Source: JARRQJ01 sp963810615 (GTDB taxonomy: Bacteria; Pseudomonadota; Gammaproteobacteria; DRLM01). From it: 64,000 nt of DNA. Within the stretch, counting starts at the first letter, position 1, and each line of letters begins with the position of its first letter. The translations under genes and the position numbers were made by a program. Shown piece after piece: positions 38,681-47,164 of the stretch. The stretch lies in the NCBI GenBank assembly GCA_963810615.1, contig CAWEOA010000008.1, positions 620,001-684,000 of the forward strand. Reading direction: 5' to 3'. The notes beneath the pieces were generated by a model, which saw only the letters and a program-made list of their open reading frames with translations, was not told the DNA's origin and did no database searches.

Positions 38681-40084
38681 ATGGAAACAAAAGACATTAA
38701 CGAACAGATTCACTGGGCCCAGATCAATAAGGATGTGCTGCGCAGTCTGGAGAATCCACGCATGGCCTATTGGGTGGCCGTAGGCGTATGCTTGCTTTTG
38801 CTGTCGTGCGCGGTGGTGGGGGAGGTTTATCAATACCAGACCGGTATCGGTACCGCTGATCTCGACTGGCCGCAGATGTGGGGCCTGTACATCTCCACCT
38901 TCATCTTCTGGATCGGCATGAGCCACTCGGGAACCTTGCTCTCGGCGATTCTGCATATCATCCACGCGGATTGGCGTAAACCGATTTATCGCTTCGCCGA
39001 AGCCATGACCACGTTCTCGCTGATGACCGCCGGCCTGTTTCCCGTCATCCACCTTGGCCGTCTGTGGAATATGTATTGGGTGCTGCCCTATGCCAGCGAT
39101 CGCGGCGCCTGGCCCAACTTTCGCTCGCCGCTGGTGTGGGACGCCTTCGCCATCTTCACTTACCTGAGTTCATCGGCCACGTTCCTGTTCATCGGCATGA
39201 TCCCCGATCTCGCCATCTGCCGCGATAATGCCAGGGGCTGGCGCAAGGTGCTCTATACCTTCTTGTCCATGGGCTGGGAGGGCACCGACAGGCAATGGCG
39301 TAACTTCCGCAAGACTTATCTGCTGATGGCCTGTTTCCTGATTCCGCTGGCGGTGTCGGTGCACTCCATCGTGTCTGCGGACTTCGCTATGTCCATCATG
39401 CCCGGCTGGCACGTCACCACCTTCCCGCCCTACTTCGTGGCGGGGGCCCTGTATTCGGGGTGTGCGGCCATCATCACGCTGTTCATCATCCTGCGCTACT
39501 TCTTCCGCTTTGAGAAATACATGACCATTCCCATTCTGGAGAAGACCGCCAAGCTGACCTTCGTTATCGCCATGGCGTGGACCTATCTGCTATTCATCGA
39601 GTTCGGCACGGGCTGGTACGGGGATGACATTCCGACGAAGGAAGTGCTGATAGACAAGTTCACCGGTCACTATGCACCTCTATTTATTATGATGGTGTTT
39701 TTCGGCTCGGTGCTGCCCTTTACCCTGGCCTTCAAAAAGGTGCGCACGCACCTGCCGACCATGTTCGTCATCTCCTTACTGTTCAACGTGGGCATGTTTT
39801 TGGAGCGTTGGATGATCGTCTCGCCGACACTGTCGTTCTCGTATCAACCTATCGCCTGGAGCGTGTTGTGGCCGAGTATCGTGCAATGGGCGATCGTGTT
39901 CGGCAGTTTCGGCTGGTTTGGTTTGCTGTTCCTGATCTTCGTCAAGGTGTTCCCGTCAGTCTCCATGTACGAAGTGAAAGAGATGGTTTATCACCGCCGC
40001 CGCGCTGTCGAGGATGATAAGGCGATGGCTTTCCACCGCCGCACCTCGGATCAGCAACCCGCCACAGAGATGCCGGGCGCTTAG
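38681..40084 (+). CDS. actC: ACIII quinol-oxidising membrane subunit ActC (NrfD family)
   Basis: About 467 residues and about ten transmembrane helices of the NrfD/PsrC family (VAVGVCLLLLSCAVVGEVY; FIFWIGMSHSGTLLSAILHIIHADWRKPIYRFAEAMTTF). The conserved HSGTLLSA and IYRFAEAMT segments line the quinol site in known ACIII structures. It should oxidise quinol at the periplasmic side. The start at 38681 follows GGTGGGGAGAC. It is paralogous to actF, the other NrfD-type subunit. Confidence 0.92.
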   Translation: METKDINEQIHWAQINKDVLRSLENPRMAYWVAVGVCLLLLSCAVVGEVYQYQTGIGTADLDWPQMWGLYISTFIFWIGMSHSGTLLSAILHIIHADWRKPIYRFAEAMTTFSLMTAGLFPVIHLGRLWNMYWVLPYASDRGAWPNFRSPLVWDAFAIFTYLSSSATFLFIGMIPDLAICRDNARGWRKVLYTFLSMGWEGTDRQWRNFRKTYLLMACFLIPLAVSVHSIVSADFAMSIMPGWHVTTFPPYFVAGALYSGCAAIITLFIILRYFFRFEKYMTIPILEKTAKLTFVIAMAWTYLLFIEFGTGWYGDDIPTKEVLIDKFTGHYAPLFIMMVFFGSVLPFTLAFKKVRTHLPTMFVISLLFNVGMFLERWMIVSPTLSFSYQPIAWSVLWPSIVQWAIVFGSFGWFGLLFLIFVKVFPSVSMYEVKEMVYHRRRAVEDDKAMAFHRRTSDQQPATEMPGA

Positions 40085-40095
40085 GGAGTATAAAA

Positions 40096-40623
40096 ATGAG
40101 CAAGCATCGCATAATGGGGTTATTCAGCGATTTCGACCAAGCCTTCGCTGCAATTGCCGATATCCGCGACAATAAGATACAGGGGGTGTCCGTCGACGAT
40201 GTGACCTTGAAGTCACCCATCGAACACCCGGAAATAGAAGAAGTGCTGGGTGAACGCCCCAGCCATATACCCAAGTTCACCTTGATGGGGGCGGTGTTCG
40301 GCATGACCTTCGGGTTTCTCATGCTCGCTTCCGCACAGGCTACCTTCCTGGTGCAGCCGCAGGGCGGTAAGGCAGTGGTTCCGCTACCCTCCAACTTTGC
40401 ACTGACCTATGAAATGCTAATCCTGTTCGGGGTGGTATTTACCGTCGTGTCGTTCTTGCTCAGCGCCCGCATGCTGAGACGGCGTGATACGTTTTACAGT
40501 GAAATGGTCAGCTTGGATCAAGTGGGCGTACTGCTGGAAGTAGATGAGAAGAATGTGCAAGCCCTGAAGAGCTTGTTCCAGCAGCACAAGGTAGTGGAAC
40601 TCCGGGAAGAGGTCGTGCGATGA
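40096..40623 (+). CDS. actD: ACIII subunit ActD (DUF3341)
   Basis: Encodes 175 residues: a cytoplasmic alpha/beta domain at the start (RIMGLFSDFDQAFAAIADIRDNKIQGVSVDDVTLKSPIE) followed by two membrane helices (FTLMGAVFGMTFGFLMLASAQATF; LTYEMLILFGVVFTVVSFLL). A typical DUF3341 ActD that packs beside ActC and ActF. Its last four bases overlap actE (ATGA). Confidence 0.93.
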   Translation: MSKHRIMGLFSDFDQAFAAIADIRDNKIQGVSVDDVTLKSPIEHPEIEEVLGERPSHIPKFTLMGAVFGMTFGFLMLASAQATFLVQPQGGKAVVPLPSNFALTYEMLILFGVVFTVVSFLLSARMLRRRDTFYSEMVSLDQVGVLLEVDEKNVQALKSLFQQHKVVELREEVVR

Positions 40624-41204
40624 GATTGTTAACGGTTGTTTTACTTGGATTGCTTATACCAAGCGCTGCCTTTGCCTGGCCTTGGTCACAGGATATGATG
40701 AATCAGCCTAGTATCAAGCCGCAAAAGCCGGTGGAAATGGACGGCAAGCTGGAGATGGTCCCGTTTCCGAAGCGCTCGATACCGGTCGGCGGCTTCCCGA
40801 CCAAGATTCATAATCGGGACGAGGCCAAGGATTTGAAGAATCCAACTCCTCCCACCGAAGCGTCTATAGGTAGAGGCCGTAACCTGTTCAGGATTTACTG
40901 TTCCGCCTGTCATGGGTTAACGGGTGGCGCCAACTCGCCGGTAACGGAAAAGATCGGCGCCATCAATCTCCGCGAAGATTATGCGCAGAAGCAGCTGTCG
41001 GAAGGATGGATCTTCGGCACCATCACCTTCGGCAGTTATGTGATGCCCGCCTACGGCGATCCGATGGCGCGCCCGGATCACCGCGGTGCCAATGATCTTA
41101 CGGTGCCGGAGCGCTGGGATGTGGTCAATTATGTAAAGCATGGCATGCTTAAGGATCCCCCGGATCTTAATCATGACCAGCTGCATACGGCGAAATCGGA
41201 CTAG
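40620..41204 (+). CDS. actE: ACIII mono-heme cytochrome c subunit ActE
   Basis: Encodes 194 residues. A signal or lipoprotein-type N-terminus (RLLTVVLLGLLIPSAAFA) precedes one CSACH heme site (Cys94, Cys97, His98) and a possible axial Met in the C-terminal part (SYVMPAYGDPMARPDHRGA). A monoheme ActE is expected to take electrons from the ActA hemes and give them to an outside acceptor or an oxidase. Confidence 0.92.
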   Translation: MRLLTVVLLGLLIPSAAFAWPWSQDMMNQPSIKPQKPVEMDGKLEMVPFPKRSIPVGGFPTKIHNRDEAKDLKNPTPPTEASIGRGRNLFRIYCSACHGLTGGANSPVTEKIGAINLREDYAQKQLSEGWIFGTITFGSYVMPAYGDPMARPDHRGANDLTVPERWDVVNYVKHGMLKDPPDLNHDQLHTAKSD

Positions 41205-41251
41205 ATGTAACGCGGGTCTTGGTAATACGCAAACAAGATTGAGGGGTTAAC

Positions 41252-42292
41252 ATGCAAAATTTCGGTAGCTGGTCCGTGCTGACAACCGACTTCCTGTTCG
41301 TGTTGTATATCGCGTTGAACGGGGTGACGTTCTCGTCGATACTGCATCTCTGTAACGGTAAATGGCGCTTCGCCGTCCGGCATTTGGCCTGTTCAATGTC
41401 GGTGTTGTTTCCGATCGCGGGGATTTTATTGGTGGTATTGCTGGCTAAGAGCGGTTCAACCTTCGCGTGGGTGACTGAAACCAAGAACCCCCTCGGCGAT
41501 CCTATAATTCCCAATGGCTGGCGCAGCATGCCGTTTCTGATGGCGCGTGAAATCATTGGTTTCCTGTTTATCTGGGGCTTGTACCGGCTGTTCATCAAAT
41601 ATCAGGCTCTGAGCGAGGTGGATGAGTCTTACGCCGTGCAGCGTCGTTTTCGTAACATCGCCTTGCTGATTCCTTTTGCCTACGTACTGTATGGAACGAT
41701 GGTGGCTTGGGACTTCGAAATGACCCAGTTCCCGGGATGGCGCAGTGACAGCTATGGCTTCTATCATTTCCAGAGCAACTTCCACATGTTCTTGGGCTTC
41801 TTCTCGGTGGTGCTGTACTTTTTGATCCGCTCGGGCAAGCTGGCCAAGGAAATGCCTGCCCATATCATGAATTTTATGGCGCAATTTATGTTAGGTATGA
41901 CCATACTGTGGACCTACCTCTACTTTACCCAGTATCTGATTATGTGGTATGGGCGTTTGCCGGAAGACATGGGCCGTTACTGGTATATGATGTATCACGA
42001 TCTGGGGCCGCTGTGGTGGACTTTCCTGGCGCTGAAGTTCGTCATCCCGTTCGTGACACTGGCAATTAACCCGAATCGCCATAATCCACCGGTGATCGCA
42101 ATGGTCGGCGGCTCGATCGTGCTCGGTACCTGGATTGAACGCTATACCTGGATATCCGGTTCAGTAGCACCCAAGTTCTACCACATCCCGATGACCTCAA
42201 TCACGGACATCCTTTTCACGGTTGGGATTGCGGTGGTGTGCTGGATCGCGGTGAAATGGGCGATGACCCGCCAGGGTTTGATTCGCGCCTAA
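41252..42292 (+). CDS. actF: ACIII membrane subunit ActF
   Basis: Encodes 346 residues with about ten transmembrane helices. It belongs to the ActF type of NrfD-related integral subunit (FLFVLYIALNGVTFSSILHLC; AQFMLGMTILWTYLYFTQYLIMWYGRLPED; GSIVLGTWIERYTWISGSVAP). The segment WTYLYFTQYLIMWYGR is typical of ActF. It closes the operon actA-B1-B2-C-D-E-F, and a terminator follows at 42321. No cytochrome oxidase genes follow. Confidence 0.92.
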   Translation: MQNFGSWSVLTTDFLFVLYIALNGVTFSSILHLCNGKWRFAVRHLACSMSVLFPIAGILLVVLLAKSGSTFAWVTETKNPLGDPIIPNGWRSMPFLMAREIIGFLFIWGLYRLFIKYQALSEVDESYAVQRRFRNIALLIPFAYVLYGTMVAWDFEMTQFPGWRSDSYGFYHFQSNFHMFLGFFSVVLYFLIRSGKLAKEMPAHIMNFMAQFMLGMTILWTYLYFTQYLIMWYGRLPEDMGRYWYMMYHDLGPLWWTFLALKFVIPFVTLAINPNRHNPPVIAMVGGSIVLGTWIERYTWISGSVAPKFYHIPMTSITDILFTVGIAVVCWIAVKWAMTRQGLIRA

Positions 42293-42320
42293 AGCCGGAT
42301 TTACTAAAGTTGTATGCATT

Positions 42321-42345
42321 CGCCATCGCCAGCCGATGGCGTTTT
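42321..42345 (+). terminator. Rho-independent terminator of the ACIII operon
   Basis: CGCCATCG (42321-42328), loop CCAGC, CGATGGCG (42334-42341), then TTTT. It lies about 30 bases after the actF stop and ahead of the convergent DUF3530 gene, so it may serve both strands. Confidence 0.75.
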
Positions 42346-42386
42346 GCTATTTGCCCTGGGCGTTTGGTGTTTCCGTCACAGCGACA

Positions 42387-43304
42387 TTAGCCGCTGCCGG
42401 TTTGGAGGGTATTCAATTCTCCGTCTTCTGAGTGTTTCTTCAGCCATCCCATGATGCGTTTTATCAAGGTCGGTTCGGCACCACGGAATGAGTGATCCGC
42501 GCCCATCAATTTCAATTGGCGATAGGCAATGTAACCGTTGTGGTCCGTACTCAGGAGGCGGGCCTGGGGGGAGCGCTTCAGCGCTTCTAGTTGCTGAGAA
42601 CGCAGTGCGGCGAGTCCCCCGCGGCGCGCCGCAGTTACCCGCGCGGCGGCGCTTGCGGTTATCTCATCGAAGTCACGACTTCCGTAAATGTCCAAGATGG
42701 GGACATGGATCTTTTCCAAAAGGCCGGGACTGTAGGATTTGGGCTCGGAACCGGGTGGAGTCCCAAGGCTGATCGCCGCCAGTCCCGAGACCTTTAAGGG
42801 GTCGTTGCCGCTGACGCATACCGCGGCGGCGACGGCGCCCAGACCATGGCCGATCAGCACGATGTTGGTGATGCCCTGCTGCTGAAAATAATTGATGGCG
42901 GATTGGATCCGGCTGCGGCTGGCGGTGAAGTACGGCTCCAGCTGCCACAGGCTGTCAGCGCCCTTGGCGGGCATGGGGAGTTCGATGGCCAGGGTATTCC
43001 AGCTGTGGGCCGGTAGCGCCTTACGCAGCGGGGCGATGACATCCGGCCAATCGGGGGTCCTGCCCAGGCTGGGCAGAATGATCGCCCCGCCCAGGGAACT
43101 GCCGGTCGTGGATCGGGTGTAAATCCCCAAAAAGCGTGTGCCGTCGGCCTCCAGCCACTGAGGCTCTCCCACGGTGATGGCGGCCGCCAGTTCTGCGTCC
43201 GGATTAGGGGGCTGCGCGTCAGCGGCCCAACTGAGGGGTAACGGCCATGTCAGGAGCAGGCAAATCAAAGCAAGCCAATGCCTTAGTGCGTTTCTGGCGG
43301 ACAT
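42387..43304 (-). CDS. DUF3530 alpha/beta-hydrolase-like secreted protein
   Basis: About 305 residues, signal peptide in the first 30 (HWLALICLLLTWPLPLSWAADA). DUF3530 fold: LGGAIILPSLGRTPDWPDVIAPLRKALPAHSWNTLAIELP and the strand-helix elbow NIVLIGHGLGAVAAAV. The elbow is GHGLG, so the Ser nucleophile of a true hydrolase is replaced by Gly. It may therefore bind rather than cleave. Convergent with actF. The start at 43304 fits the signal; 43340 would add 12 residues. Confidence 0.8.
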   Translation of the reverse strand: MSARNALRHWLALICLLLTWPLPLSWAADAQPPNPDAELAAAITVGEPQWLEADGTRFLGIYTRSTTGSSLGGAIILPSLGRTPDWPDVIAPLRKALPAHSWNTLAIELPMPAKGADSLWQLEPYFTASRSRIQSAINYFQQQGITNIVLIGHGLGAVAAAVCVSGNDPLKVSGLAAISLGTPPGSEPKSYSPGLLEKIHVPILDIYGSRDFDEITASAAARVTAARRGGLAALRSQQLEALKRSPQARLLSTDHNGYIAYRQLKLMGADHSFRGAEPTLIKRIMGWLKKHSEDGELNTLQTGSG

Positions 43305-43490
43305 ATAGTGGATCCAGGCTAAGCCATGATAGTCATACATGCAGATCGACCGCTTTAATTCGCGGCTTTAATCGCCCTCGGGGCTGGCGTGAAAATTTTT
43401 CCGTAATCGGGTAAAGTCGCTGTTCGTCCTCGGCCAGTCTGGCGAGTAAATAAATGAATTGAAGAGCAGCGACTTAAGAGCGAGATAGCT

Positions 43491-44183
43491 ATGTCAGATT
43501 ATAAAATTGCACCGTCCATCCTTTCGGCGGATTTCGCCCGACTCGGCGAAGAGGTTACCAACGTGCTCGCCGCGGGCGCGGATATCGTCCATTTCGATGT
43601 GATGGACAATCACTATGTGCCGAATCTGACCATCGGCCCCCTGGTATGCGAGGCCTTGCGTAAGCACGGTGTCACCGCGGACATTGATGTCCATCTCATG
43701 GTAAAGCCGGTGGATCGCATCATCCCGGATTTTGCCAAGGCGGGTGCCACCTATATCACCTTCCATCCCGAGGCCTCCGAACACATCGACCGCAGCCTGT
43801 CACTGGTGCGTGAATGCGGCTGCAAGTCCGGCCTGGTCTTTAATCCCGCCACGCCCCTGGATTATCTGAGGTATGTCATGGATAAGGTGGACATGGTGTT
43901 GCTGATGTCGGTCAACCCCGGTTTCGGCGGGCAAAAATTCATTCCCGCCACCTTGGATAAATTACGCGAGGCGCGCCGCTTGATCGACGACAGCGGTTAC
44001 GACATCCGTTTGGAGATCGACGGCGGGGTCAAGACCGACAACATTCGCGAGATCGCGGAGGCGGGTGCGGATACCTTCGTCGCCGGCTCGGCGATCTTCA
44101 ATGCCGGCAAAGACGCCGATCCCCATCGTTATGACAGCGTGGTGGCGACGATGCGCGCCGAGCTGGCCAAGGTGGGTAAATGA
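43491..44183 (+). CDS. rpe: Ribulose-phosphate 3-epimerase
   Basis: Encodes 230 residues forming a TIM barrel: APSILSADFARLGEEV, HFDVMDNHYVPNLTIGP (metal His/Asp), DVHLMVKPVDR, LLMSVNPGFGGQKFI, EIDGGVKTDNI. It interconverts ribulose-5-phosphate and xylulose-5-phosphate in the pentose phosphate or Calvin cycles. Its stop overlaps gph (ATGA), the usual rpe-gph-trpE neighbourhood. Confidence 0.97.
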   Translation: MSDYKIAPSILSADFARLGEEVTNVLAAGADIVHFDVMDNHYVPNLTIGPLVCEALRKHGVTADIDVHLMVKPVDRIIPDFAKAGATYITFHPEASEHIDRSLSLVRECGCKSGLVFNPATPLDYLRYVMDKVDMVLLMSVNPGFGGQKFIPATLDKLREARRLIDDSGYDIRLEIDGGVKTDNIREIAEAGADTFVAGSAIFNAGKDADPHRYDSVVATMRAELAKVGK

Positions 44184-44866
44184 GCGTTGTGATCAATCAG
44201 CCGCAGATGGTGTTGATCGACCTGGACGGCACGCTGATAGATAGCGTGCCCGATCTCGCCTACTGCGTCGATGCCTTGATGGCGCAACTCGGTCTGCCGG
44301 CACGAGGCGAGGCCAAGGTGCGGCAGTGGGTGGGTAACGGCATTGAGCGGCTAGTGAAGCGGGCCTTGCTCGATCGGTTCGACGGCGAGCCCGATCAGGC
44401 CTTGTTGGACAAGGCGCTGCCTATTTATTTTGAGTTATATAAAGAGAATCTTTCCAAGCGCAGCTGTCTTTATCCCGGCGTGAAGCAGGGCCTGCAATTT
44501 CTCCACGATGCCGGCTATAAATTGGGTTGCATCACCAACAAGGCGGCGGCGTTTACCGAACCGCTGCTCAAGGATCTTGGCATCTACGATTATTTTCAGA
44601 TTGTAGTGAGCGGCGACACCTTGCCGGTCAAGAAACCAGATCCGCTGCCGTTGTTACATGCGGCGCGATTCTTCAAGGTTGAACCGAATCACGCCCTCAT
44701 GGTGGGCGATTCCATCAGCGACGTTAAAGCGGCGCGGGCCGCCGGATTTCAGGTGATCTGCATGAGCTACGGCTACAATCACGGCCGGGATATCCGCGAT
44801 GCGCATCCCGATGCGGTCATCGATTCCATGGCGCAGTTGTCCGGCTTGCTCGCCAAGGTCGCATAG
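44180..44866 (+). CDS. gph: Phosphoglycolate phosphatase (HAD family)
   Basis: Encodes 228 residues. HAD motifs: LIDLDGTLIDSVPDL (nucleophile Asp), GCITNKA, VKKPDPLPLLHAA (Lys), and MVGDSISDVKAARAAG. It removes phosphate from 2-phosphoglycolate, produced by oxygenation in DNA repair or by RubisCO. It overlaps rpe by four bases. Confidence 0.95.
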   Translation: MSVVINQPQMVLIDLDGTLIDSVPDLAYCVDALMAQLGLPARGEAKVRQWVGNGIERLVKRALLDRFDGEPDQALLDKALPIYFELYKENLSKRSCLYPGVKQGLQFLHDAGYKLGCITNKAAAFTEPLLKDLGIYDYFQIVVSGDTLPVKKPDPLPLLHAARFFKVEPNHALMVGDSISDVKAARAAGFQVICMSYGYNHGRDIRDAHPDAVIDSMAQLSGLLAKVA

Positions 44867-44896
44867 GACGACGAGGGTCATGAGGGTGGCGATGAT

Positions 44897-44983
44897 ATGG
44901 AACAGACAAGAAACTTGGCGATGGTGGCGCTGATCCGTCGTTGCATTCGTCTGTTTGCGTTGAATCGTTTCCCCGAAAGGTAA
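44897..44983 (+). CDS. Possible 28-residue leader ORF before trpE
   Basis: ATG at 44897 with GAGGGTGGCG just upstream; 28 codons ending TAA at 44981, four bases ahead of the trpE ATG. The translated peptide (EQTRNLAMVALIRRCIRLFALNRF and PER) has seven basic residues and no Trp, so it is not a classical attenuator leader. The stop falls in the trpE ribosome site (AAAGGTAAAAGC), which would couple its translation to trpE. Confidence 0.3.
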   Translation: MEQTRNLAMVALIRRCIRLFALNRFPER

Positions 44984-44987
44984 AAGC

Positions 44988-46493
44988 ATGACCCATGAAC
45001 AATTCCAATCCCTGGCGGCCCAGGGTTACAACTGCATTCCCGTGATGCGCGAGGTGTTGGCGGATCTCGATACCCCGCTCAGCACCTATCTCAAACTGGC
45101 CGACGCCCCTTATTCCTATCTGCTCGAATCCGTGCAGGGCGGTGAGAAATGGGGCCGCTATTCCATCATCGGTTTACCGTGTCGCACCCGCATCGAAGTG
45201 CGTGGCAAGGATCTGTTCCTGCTGCGCGACGGTGAAGTGATCGAAACCGTCAGCGACGTCGATCCACTGAGCTGGATTGAGTCCTATCAGGCAAGCTTTC
45301 GCGTACCCAATGTCACCGGCCTGCCGCGCTTCACTGGCGGCCTGGTGGGTTATTTCGGTTACGACACGGTGCGCTATGTCGAATCGCGGCTGAGCCATTG
45401 TCCCGCAGCGGATCCCTTGCAGACGCCGGACATTTTGCTGCTGGTGTCCGACGAGGTGGTGGTATTCGATAATTTGCGCGGCAAGCTCTATGTGGTGGTG
45501 CATGCAGATCCCACCATGGCGGATGCCTATGAGCAGGCCCGGGCGCGCCTCGATGATCTGGTGGCGCAGGTGCAGGCGGCGACCCCGCGCAATCAAAGCG
45601 TCAACCCGGCACAGCAGGTACATAAGGAGGCGGATTTCGTGTCCGGCTTTACCCGCGAGGGATTTGAAAAGGCGGTAGCGCGGATCAAAGAGTACATCAT
45701 CGACGGCGACGTCATGCAGGTGGTGTTGTCGCAACGGCTGAGCGTGCCGTTTACGGCATCGCCGTTGGATCTCTACCGGGCCTTGCGCAGCCTCAATCCG
45801 TCGCCCTATATGTTTTACTTCAATCTCCAGGATTTTTACATCGTCGGTTCCTCGCCGGAGATCCTGGTGCACGTGGAAGACGGCATGGTCGCGGTCAGGC
45901 CCATCGCCGGCACCCGGCCGCGCGGCGCGAGCGAAGAACAAGATCGGGCCCTGGAAGCGGATCTGCTGGCCGATCCCAAAGAGTGTGCCGAACACTTGAT
46001 GCTTATCGATCTCGGTCGTAACGATGTGGGACGCGTGGCCGAGGTGGGCAGTGTGGCGGTGACAGAGCAGATGGCGGTTGAGCGTTATTCCCACGTGATG
46101 CATATCGTCTCGAATGTCACCGGCCGTTTGTGCCAGGGTATGAGCCCGATCGCGGCCTTGCGCGCCACCTTTCCCGCCGGCACCCTCAGCGGTGCGCCCA
46201 AGATCCGTGCCATGGAGATCATAGACGAACTGGAACCGGTGAAGCGCGGCATCTATGGCGGCGCGGTGGGTTATCTCGGATGGAACGGCAACATGGATAC
46301 CGCTATCGCGATTCGCACCGCCGTCATCAAAGACGGACAGTTGAATATTCAGGCCGGCGCCGGCATCGTCGCCGACTCGGTACCCGCTACCGAATGGGAT
46401 GAAACCATGAATAAAGGCCGCGCGATATTTCGCGCCGTGGCCATGGTCGAGGCCGGTCTGGACGGTGGCGCCTCAGCGGTGAAGCCGGGGTGA
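44988..46493 (+). CDS. trpE: Anthranilate synthase component I
   Basis: Encodes 501 residues. Chorismate-binding domain at the C-terminal half: VMQVVLSQRLSVPF, SPEILVHVEDG, RPIAGTRPRG, LLADPKECAEHLMLIDLGRNDVG and AGAGIVADSVPATEWDETMNKGRA. N-terminal LLESVQGGEKWGRYSIIG holds the Trp-feedback LLESx10S-type site. It makes anthranilate from chorismate with TrpG. It is four bases ahead of trpG. Confidence 0.97.
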   Translation: MTHEQFQSLAAQGYNCIPVMREVLADLDTPLSTYLKLADAPYSYLLESVQGGEKWGRYSIIGLPCRTRIEVRGKDLFLLRDGEVIETVSDVDPLSWIESYQASFRVPNVTGLPRFTGGLVGYFGYDTVRYVESRLSHCPAADPLQTPDILLLVSDEVVVFDNLRGKLYVVVHADPTMADAYEQARARLDDLVAQVQAATPRNQSVNPAQQVHKEADFVSGFTREGFEKAVARIKEYIIDGDVMQVVLSQRLSVPFTASPLDLYRALRSLNPSPYMFYFNLQDFYIVGSSPEILVHVEDGMVAVRPIAGTRPRGASEEQDRALEADLLADPKECAEHLMLIDLGRNDVGRVAEVGSVAVTEQMAVERYSHVMHIVSNVTGRLCQGMSPIAALRATFPAGTLSGAPKIRAMEIIDELEPVKRGIYGGAVGYLGWNGNMDTAIAIRTAVIKDGQLNIQAGAGIVADSVPATEWDETMNKGRAIFRAVAMVEAGLDGGASAVKPG

Positions 46494-46497
46494 AGAC

Positions 46498-47094
46498 ATG
46501 TTACTGATGATCGATAATTACGATTCGTTCACCTACAACCTGGTGCAATACCTGGGTGAGTTGCATGCCGACGTGCAAGTATTTCGCAATGACCAGATCT
46601 CGGTAGCGGAGATCGAAGGCCTGCAGCCCGACCACATCGTCATCTCGCCGGGGCCATGCACGCCCAACGAGGCGGGGGTGTCGGTGGAGACGATTCTGCA
46701 TTTCGCCGGCAAGGTCCCCATCCTCGGTGTGTGCCTGGGCCATCAGAGTATCGGTCAGGCCTTCGGCGGCCGGGTGGTGCACGCCCGTCAGGTGATGCAC
46801 GGCAAGACCTCGCCGATCCGCCATAGCGGTGTAGGCGTGTTTCGCGGCTTGCCCGATCCCGTCGAAGCGACCCGCTATCATTCGCTGATCATTGCCAAGG
46901 AATCCCTGCCGTCCTGCCTCGAGGTGACGGCCTGGACCGAAACCGCCGACGGCCAGGTGGATGAGATCATGGGGGTGCGTCATCGCGAGTTGATGGTGGA
47001 AGGTGTGCAGTTTCACCCGGAATCCATCCTCACCCAGCACGGCCATGCCATGTTGAAGAATTTCCTGGAAATGAAGGTTGCGATCAGAGCATAG
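46498..47094 (+). CDS. trpG: Anthranilate synthase component II (glutaminase)
   Basis: Encodes 198 residues. Class I amidotransferase: LLMIDNYDSFTYNLVQYLGEL, nucleophile elbow LGVCLGHQSIGQAFGG, and GVQFHPESILTQHG. Supplies ammonia to TrpE; such subunits are sometimes shared with p-aminobenzoate synthesis (PabA). Confidence 0.97.
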   Translation: MLLMIDNYDSFTYNLVQYLGELHADVQVFRNDQISVAEIEGLQPDHIVISPGPCTPNEAGVSVETILHFAGKVPILGVCLGHQSIGQAFGGRVVHARQVMHGKTSPIRHSGVGVFRGLPDPVEATRYHSLIIAKESLPSCLEVTAWTETADGQVDEIMGVRHRELMVEGVQFHPESILTQHGHAMLKNFLEMKVAIRA

Positions 47095-47164
47095 CAGCTT
47101 ATAAATATAGAGATTTTGAAGATTTAACTTGCTAGTCACCACTTAACTCTTGTAAGTTTTCCTC

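Noticed and set aside
44897..44983. Trp attenuator leader before trpE
   Set aside because: No Trp codons in the peptide and no terminator/antiterminator pair seen.
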